Below the pieces are notes generated by a model, which saw only the letters and a list, made by a program, of their open reading frames with translations, ran no database searches and had not been told where the DNA came from. From the NCBI GenBank assembly GCA_963801035.1, contig CAWDDF010000003.1, forward strand, positions 558,001 through 622,000: a stretch of DNA of 64,000 nucleotides, written 5' to 3'. This document shows, one piece after another, positions 59,483 through 64,000 of this stretch. This stretch comes from JACCZX01 sp963801035. GTDB taxonomy: Bacteria > Pseudomonadota > Gammaproteobacteria > Burkholderiales > Burkholderiaceae_F. Made by a program: the position numbers and the translations under genes. Every line of letters begins with the position of its first letter. Within the stretch, counting starts at the first letter, position 1.

Positions 59483-62020
59483 ATGAATCGGGAAGTTCTG
59501 GAACCCCATCGCGAACTGCGCTTCGGCCGCTTCCGTCTACAACCGGCGCAGCGCCGACTGTTCGAAGACAATGTCGCCGTCAAGCTGGGCGGGCGTGCGT
59601 TCGATGTTCTGTGGGCGCTGGTCGAACGTCGGGATCGTGCCGTTCCCAAGAACGAGTTGATGCAGTTGGCGTGGCCGAAGCGGGTTGTCGAGGAAAACAA
59701 CCTGCAAGTACAAGTCGTCACACTGCGCAAGCTGCTCGGCGCCTCAGCAATCACGACCATTCCCGGTCGCGGTTACCAGTTCACGGCGCCGCTCGACGGC
59801 GCAGCCCCTTCCACGACCGTTGCGGCAATCAGTATCGATTCGCTGGTCGCCGCACCTCCTACGAATCTGCCCGCCGAGCTGCAGACGCTTTATGGCCGCG
59901 ATGACGATCTCGTTCGATTGAGCGAGATGATTAAGCAGCATCCGTTGGTCAGCGTCGTAGGTCCCGGCGGAATCGGCAAGACGCGCCTAGCACAGGCCGC
60001 CGCGTTCGGCGCGCTAGGCGAGTTCGCCGACGGCGTCTGGGTCGTCGAACTGGCGCCGCTCGCAGATCCAGCGCTGGCGATCAGCGCGGTGGCCCGAACT
60101 CTCGGAGTGCAGCTCGGCGCCGAACCGAAGGCCGTGGATCTCGCCGCAACCTTGCGCTCGCGCCAGATGCTGTTAGTCCTCGACAACTGCGAACATCTGC
60201 TCGACAGCGTTAGCGAAGTCGTTACTGCGATACGACGCGAATCGCCTTCGGTCCGTATCCTTGCCACTAGCCAGGAGCCACTGCGCTTGTCCGAGGAGCA
60301 GGTCTATCGCCTCGAGACCTTGGCGCTGCCGGAAAACGTACCGGCCGACGTTGCTCGCAACATTGGCGCGGTCGCGCTATTCGTGGCGCGCGCGCAGGCC
60401 GCCGCTCCGGGTTTCGCACTGACTGAAATGAACTTGCCGACCGTGGTCGACATATGTCGTCGGCTCGACGGCATCGCGCTCGCGATCGAGCTGGCTGCGG
60501 CGCGAGTCCCGCTGCTCGGTGTCGAGGGATTGCGGGCAAAGCTGGACGATCGATTCAGACTGCTGACTGCCGGTGCGCGCTTTGCGCCGCGCCGTCATCA
60601 GACATTGCGCGCAGCGCTCGAATGGAGCCATTCTTTGCTGACGTCGGACGAGCAGACTGTGTTCCGGCGGCTCGGCGTTTTCACCGGCACCTTCGGTTTG
60701 GCATCCGCGCAACGCGTCGCTGGCGCGGGCACGATCGACGAATGGTCCGTCCTCGAGATTCTGGGCGCGCTCGTCGACAAATCATTAATCGTTGTCGAAG
60801 CCGGAGCGGAACCGCGATACCGCATGCTCGAAACAGGACGCGCGTATGCGCTCGAGCAACTGGCAGCGTCTGGCGAGCTGGACGCCATGTTGCAGCAGCA
60901 CGGCGAAGCGTTACTCGCCGTGTTCGAGCGTTCGCGCGAGGAATATTGGACGATGACCACAGGCGCGCGCGTTGACTGCTACGCCGCCGATATCGACAAC
61001 CTGCGCGCTGCGCTGGACTGGGCAGCAGGGGCCGGTATGGCCGATCTTCTCATCGCGCTGACTGGAGCCTCGAGTTGGCTGTGGCGCGACGTCGGCCTGC
61101 ATGCCGAGGGACTGCGCCGGTGTGACGACGCAATTCGCTTGATCACCTCGGCGACACCGGCGCGCCTGGAAGCGCGACTGCATAACGGATATCTCGAACT
61201 TGGCCGCAATCGCTCACTGCCCGCGGCGCTTGCGCTGGCGTCCGGCGAACGCGCGATCGAGCTCTATCGCCGTATCGGTGACCGGCAGGCCCTCTACGTT
61301 GCACTGGCAGAGTGTGCGCGAACCCGGGCAGCAGCTGGCGATGCTTCCGGAGCCGAAGCCATGCTGCATGAAGTTGCGGCGCTGTACGACCCGTCGTGGC
61401 CGCTCGGCTTGAAGCATCCAATGCTGACCGCTCGCAGTTTCATGTTGACCGAAAGCCATCGGGTTTCCGAGGCACGCGCTGCGTGGGAGGAGCGGCTACA
61501 GCTCGAAAGAGCGATCGGAGATACGCGATTTGCAACGGTCTCACTGACTAATCTGATCGATGCCGTGTTCGCCGAAGGCGATGTCATGGAGGCGATCGCG
61601 CGCGGTCGCGAACTGGTGGCTCTGATCCAGAGCGAACGTTTTGCGAACTGGCAAAGCTTTGCGCTTGCCAATTTAAGTGCGGCACTGACCGCAGCCGATC
61701 AACTCGACGATGCGCTGCAGCTGGCGCAGGAAGCCCTACCCCTGTTGCGGCAACAGGGTTCAGTCTGGAGCTTTCTCGATCATTTCGGCCTGCTCGCCGC
61801 AAAACGCGGTCGGCCGCTCGATGCGGCGCAGGTCGTTGGGTGCGCCGAGGAGCTCAATCGGCGCGCTGGCTATGTGCGACAGTTCAATGAGTTGCGCGCG
61901 CGAAACCAATTGCTCGACGCACTCCGCGCGGCGATCAGGCCAAGCGAACTCGAGCGGCTGATGCAGCAAGGAGCGCGGCTGACCGACGACGAAGCAGCGC
62001 GCCTGGCGCTAACAGATTGA
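59483..62020 (+). CDS. OmpR-type winged-helix regulator with NB-ARC ATPase and TPR-like C-terminus
   Basis: The 845-residue protein has a Trans_reg_C winged helix at about 12-100 (ELRFGRFRLQPAQRRLFEDN, FDVLWALVERRDRAVPKNEL, TIPGRGYQFT). An STAND-type ATPase follows, with Walker A VVGPGGIGKTRLA near 158, Walker B MLLVLDNCEHLLD near 230, and LDGIALAIELAAARVPLL. A helical repeat region fills the C-terminal half (RNRSLPAALALASGERAIEL). This is the common predicted-ATPase regulator of proteobacteria. The signal and targets are unknown. It is divergent from the small membrane gene, with a 14-bp palindrome between. Confidence 0.88.
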   Translation: MNREVLEPHRELRFGRFRLQPAQRRLFEDNVAVKLGGRAFDVLWALVERRDRAVPKNELMQLAWPKRVVEENNLQVQVVTLRKLLGASAITTIPGRGYQFTAPLDGAAPSTTVAAISIDSLVAAPPTNLPAELQTLYGRDDDLVRLSEMIKQHPLVSVVGPGGIGKTRLAQAAAFGALGEFADGVWVVELAPLADPALAISAVARTLGVQLGAEPKAVDLAATLRSRQMLLVLDNCEHLLDSVSEVVTAIRRESPSVRILATSQEPLRLSEEQVYRLETLALPENVPADVARNIGAVALFVARAQAAAPGFALTEMNLPTVVDICRRLDGIALAIELAAARVPLLGVEGLRAKLDDRFRLLTAGARFAPRRHQTLRAALEWSHSLLTSDEQTVFRRLGVFTGTFGLASAQRVAGAGTIDEWSVLEILGALVDKSLIVVEAGAEPRYRMLETGRAYALEQLAASGELDAMLQQHGEALLAVFERSREEYWTMTTGARVDCYAADIDNLRAALDWAAGAGMADLLIALTGASSWLWRDVGLHAEGLRRCDDAIRLITSATPARLEARLHNGYLELGRNRSLPAALALASGERAIELYRRIGDRQALYVALAECARTRAAAGDASGAEAMLHEVAALYDPSWPLGLKHPMLTARSFMLTESHRVSEARAAWEERLQLERAIGDTRFATVSLTNLIDAVFAEGDVMEAIARGRELVALIQSERFANWQSFALANLSAALTAADQLDDALQLAQEALPLLRQQGSVWSFLDHFGLLAAKRGRPLDAAQVVGCAEELNRRAGYVRQFNELRARNQLLDALRAAIRPSELERLMQQGARLTDDEAARLALTD

Positions 62021-62063
62021 TGATGACCGGCGGCCGCACGCAGGCCGTCATGATCGCCCACGA

Positions 62064-62513
62064 TTAGCGTCGGTCAATTGCGCGCTTTTGATGAGCCTCA
62101 CCGATATCGCCTTCGGCGTCGGCCGCGTCCAGATACGGCTCACCCAAATGCTGCTGCAACAACTTCAGGTTCCGACGATGCGCGCGAAAGTAGATGTCGA
62201 ACACGTCGCCGGCCAACGGCACGGCGCCGAATGCCGCATCGACCACCAGATTGCTGATCATCTTGCCTTGCAGCCAACGCGACGCGCCCAGCTCTCGCGC
62301 CTGTGTAATCAGATAAATACCGATAGCTGCCGACAGCAAATCGCCGGCCACCGGAACAATGCCAAGCAGCGCGTCGAGTCCCACTTTCGTGCGCAGCAGC
62401 GGTACATCGACTGCGGAGTCCATCAATCGGGTCAGCGCGATCAGTCGCTCGCGCGCGCGGCGCTTGCGCTCAGCAGTTGTGAGATCGATAGAGCGGGTCG
62501 CGGCGGCTATCAT
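62064..62513 (-). CDS. DUF4112 family protein
   Basis: The 149-residue protein has the family pattern LTRLMDSAVDVPLLRTKVGLDALLG followed by IVPVAGDLLSAAIGIYLI, then MISNLVVDAAFGAVPLAGDVFD and AHRRNLKLLQQHL. The repeated VPxAGD turns between hydrophobic helices are typical of DUF4112, a predicted membrane protein of unknown function. The ATG at 62513 overlaps the stop of the methyltransferase gene (ATGA), so the two are co-translated. Confidence 0.9.
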   Translation of the reverse strand: MIAAATRSIDLTTAERKRRARERLIALTRLMDSAVDVPLLRTKVGLDALLGIVPVAGDLLSAAIGIYLITQARELGASRWLQGKMISNLVVDAAFGAVPLAGDVFDIYFRAHRRNLKLLQQHLGEPYLDAADAEGDIGEAHQKRAIDRR

Positions 62514-63388
62514 CGTTGGCGGTGCTTACTTGCAATCAGCAACACATTGGCAAAGAGCGTTCCTTCGCTCATCGGCTGCGCAACCGCGTCATAGCCGATC
62601 GATTCGAGCAACGCCTTCCATTCGCCAAGCGTGCGGCAATGCAATTGCGGCCAGCGTCTGTCACGCAGCAGCGTTACCCACCAATCGACCAGCAACGTAA
62701 AACGGGACCGCGAATCATTGGTTATGTCGCCAACGCGCAGCAGCAAAACACCACGCGCGCTGAGCGCCTCGTATGCCCGCTGCAGCAGCGTTTGCTGTGC
62801 ATCGCGATCCATGTAATGCAGCACATCGAGCATGACGATCACGTCGCAGGGCGGAAGCGTAACGTCGCGCGCATCGCCGAGATTTAACGAAACTCGATGG
62901 CCGAGGTCGGATAGCGCGCGCTGTCCGGCCGCAATTGCGTTGTTACGCAAGTCGAATCCATGCAGCGTCCACTGCTTTGGCGCTCGCGCCCAGGTTTGCG
63001 GCCATTCGGACGCCGAGCTTGGATCGCAGGTCTCGGCCGCGGCGAGCCATGCTGCCAATACGCCGAGGCCGCAGCCGACATCGACGATGCGTGCACCGTC
63101 GTTGATTCGACCATCGCGCAGTAGTGCAGCGAACACCGGATCGCCACGGAGCTTTCCGCGCGCGAAGTAATAAGGGCCGCGTCCTGCGGGTCGATAGCGC
63201 GTCGCGGCGCGCATCACCAGCTGGCGGAATGCACGCTGCGATTGATCCGGTGCCAAACCGGCAAGGCTTCTTGATTGTGCCGCCGCTTCTACAGGAAGCG
63301 GCTTCGCCGGTGCATGACTGGCTGATGCGAAGGCATCGGGCCGACTGGCTGCCTTGACTCGCGAATCAACGGCGTCATCTCGCATCAT
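62510..63388 (-). CDS. Class I SAM-dependent methyltransferase
   Basis: The 292-residue protein has an Ala-rich, poorly conserved N-terminal 60 residues, then YYFARGKLRGDPVFAALL and motif I RIVDVGCGLGVLAAWLA. A loop with several Trp residues precedes LHGFDLRNNAIAAGQRAL. CDVIVMLDVLHYMDRDAQQ and GVLLLRVGDITND complete the fold. The substrate is unknown. It overlaps the deacetylase gene upstream and DUF4112 downstream by 4 bp each, forming a coupled trio that suggests modification of a glycan or lipid. Confidence 0.85.
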   Translation of the reverse strand: MMRDDAVDSRVKAASRPDAFASASHAPAKPLPVEAAAQSRSLAGLAPDQSQRAFRQLVMRAATRYRPAGRGPYYFARGKLRGDPVFAALLRDGRINDGARIVDVGCGLGVLAAWLAAAETCDPSSASEWPQTWARAPKQWTLHGFDLRNNAIAAGQRALSDLGHRVSLNLGDARDVTLPPCDVIVMLDVLHYMDRDAQQTLLQRAYEALSARGVLLLRVGDITNDSRSRFTLLVDWWVTLLRDRRWPQLHCRTLGEWKALLESIGYDAVAQPMSEGTLFANVLLIASKHRQR

Positions 63389-64000
63389 GCGGGCAGCGCG
63401 TGACGGAGCGTGACCGAACCCCAGGCGCGCTCGCGCATCATCGCGAGCACCAAAGGCAATGCACCGAGCATGCTCGGCGACGCCGACTGCATTGATCGAG
63501 TCCTGCGGCGCCCTTCGATTCCATCGTGCATCAACACGATGGCACCCGGCTCCAGACGCCTAACGACGCGCGCTGCCACTCGTTCGAAGCTGCGGTCAAT
63601 GCTGTCGAGTGAGCGAACATTCCATGCGACGCACCGAAGACCGAGACGCGCCAGCGCCGGCTCCGTCAGTGGAGTCCGAATCCCGAATGGAGCACGGAAA
63701 AATTTGGGCGCTTGTCCGGTGATATCGGCAATCGCCTTTTGCGCGTCTCCAATATCGCGGACGATTCGTCCTACGCCCCAAAATCCCATCGCGCGCGAGT
63801 GCCCGAAGGCGTGATTCTCAACTGCGTGACCGCGAGATGCGATTTGCCGCACGAGATTCGGATGCGCGCGAGCTCGAGCGCCGACGCAGAAGAAAGTCGC
63901 CTTCGCACCGGCTTCATCGAGCAGATCCAGCACGCGCGGCGTCACTTCCGCATCTGGCCCGTCGTCGAACGTCAATGCAACTTCGCCGCGCTCGACCGCG
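63385..64000 (-). CDS. Polysaccharide deacetylase family protein (5' end outside the window)
   Basis: The gene runs off the right edge; 205 residues are visible. The NodB-domain motifs are EVALTFDDGPDAEVTPRVLD (catalytic and metal-binding Asp pair), NHAFGH (two metal histidines with the usual spacing, though Ala replaces the common Ser/Thr), FFRAPFGIRTP, and the late IVLMHDGIEG histidine motif. Such enzymes remove acetyl groups from chitin-like or peptidoglycan glycans. The stop overlaps the methyltransferase start as ATGA. The remaining N-terminus lies beyond the window. Confidence 0.88.
   Translation of the reverse strand, partial: AVERGEVALTFDDGPDAEVTPRVLDLLDEAGAKATFFCVGARARAHPNLVRQIASRGHAVENHAFGHSRAMGFWGVGRIVRDIGDAQKAIADITGQAPKFFRAPFGIRTPLTEPALARLGLRCVAWNVRSLDSIDRSFERVAARVVRRLEPGAIVLMHDGIEGRRRTRSMQSASPSMLGALPLVLAMMRERAWGSVTLRHALPA

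Overview
The window is GC-rich, densely coded bacterial DNA. Its gene content and order point to a betaproteobacterium of the Burkholderiales type: a cytochrome c oxidase operon with small DUF2970 and DUF2909 membrane proteins, secB-grxC-rhodanese-gpmA-ctpA-moeB, dksA-STAS-hslVU-argB, and xerC-DUF484-dapF-lpxL-metK-ahcY-holin-metF. The family cannot be resolved from the sequence alone. I saw no rRNA, tRNA, CRISPR array, transposase or prophage.

Layout. 1-10.4 kb: aa3-type cytochrome c oxidase subunits I-III and their assembly factors on the minus strand (Sco, CtaB, CtaA, a Sco-like protein, SURF1, CtaG, a 41-residue assembly protein), with DUF2909 embedded on the plus strand. 10.5-23 kb: housekeeping genes (LysM/BON, bioC, comF, trmL, LOG, gpsA, secB, grxC, rhodanese, gpmA, ctpA, moeB, slmA, sppA, argB). 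23-32.9 kb: copper chaperone, hslU, hslV, a STAS protein, dksA with a histone-H1-like tail, a CobW GTPase, xerC, DUF484, dapF, lpxL. 33-37.2 kb: a methyl cycle block (metK, ahcY with an S-adenosylhomocysteine riboswitch, metF). 37-49.3 kb: LysR regulator with paired operators, folate genes, slt, a complex I-like NAD-binding protein, cca, MidA, ttcA and a PLP enzyme.

49.3-62 kb is the accessory part and the most interesting. Six minus-strand genes (55368 down to 49320) all encode exported proteins or a lipoprotein, most with strong Shine-Dalgarno sequences. One has a C-terminal Ivy-like lysozyme-inhibitor domain, and two are divergent paralogs of each other. Upstream lies a 1153-residue BTAD/AAA/TPR regulator. 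An almost identical 18-bp direct-repeat element, two TAACRC half-sites 11 bp apart, sits in front of both the exported-protein operon and the regulator gene, which suggests a self-contained regulon. A second large regulator (OmpR-type winged helix plus NB-ARC ATPase plus TPR) and a 70-residue membrane protein lie next to it. The right edge holds a translationally coupled trio: polysaccharide deacetylase, methyltransferase, DUF4112.

Data quality. Seven genes (coxC, ctaG, the STAS gene, lpxL, ttcA and two exported-protein genes) are interrupted by one-base frameshifts, mostly apparent insertions and often in short G/C runs. Several of these genes should be essential or important, so sequencing or assembly error is the likeliest cause. 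Each is annotated as one gene with the shift position given.
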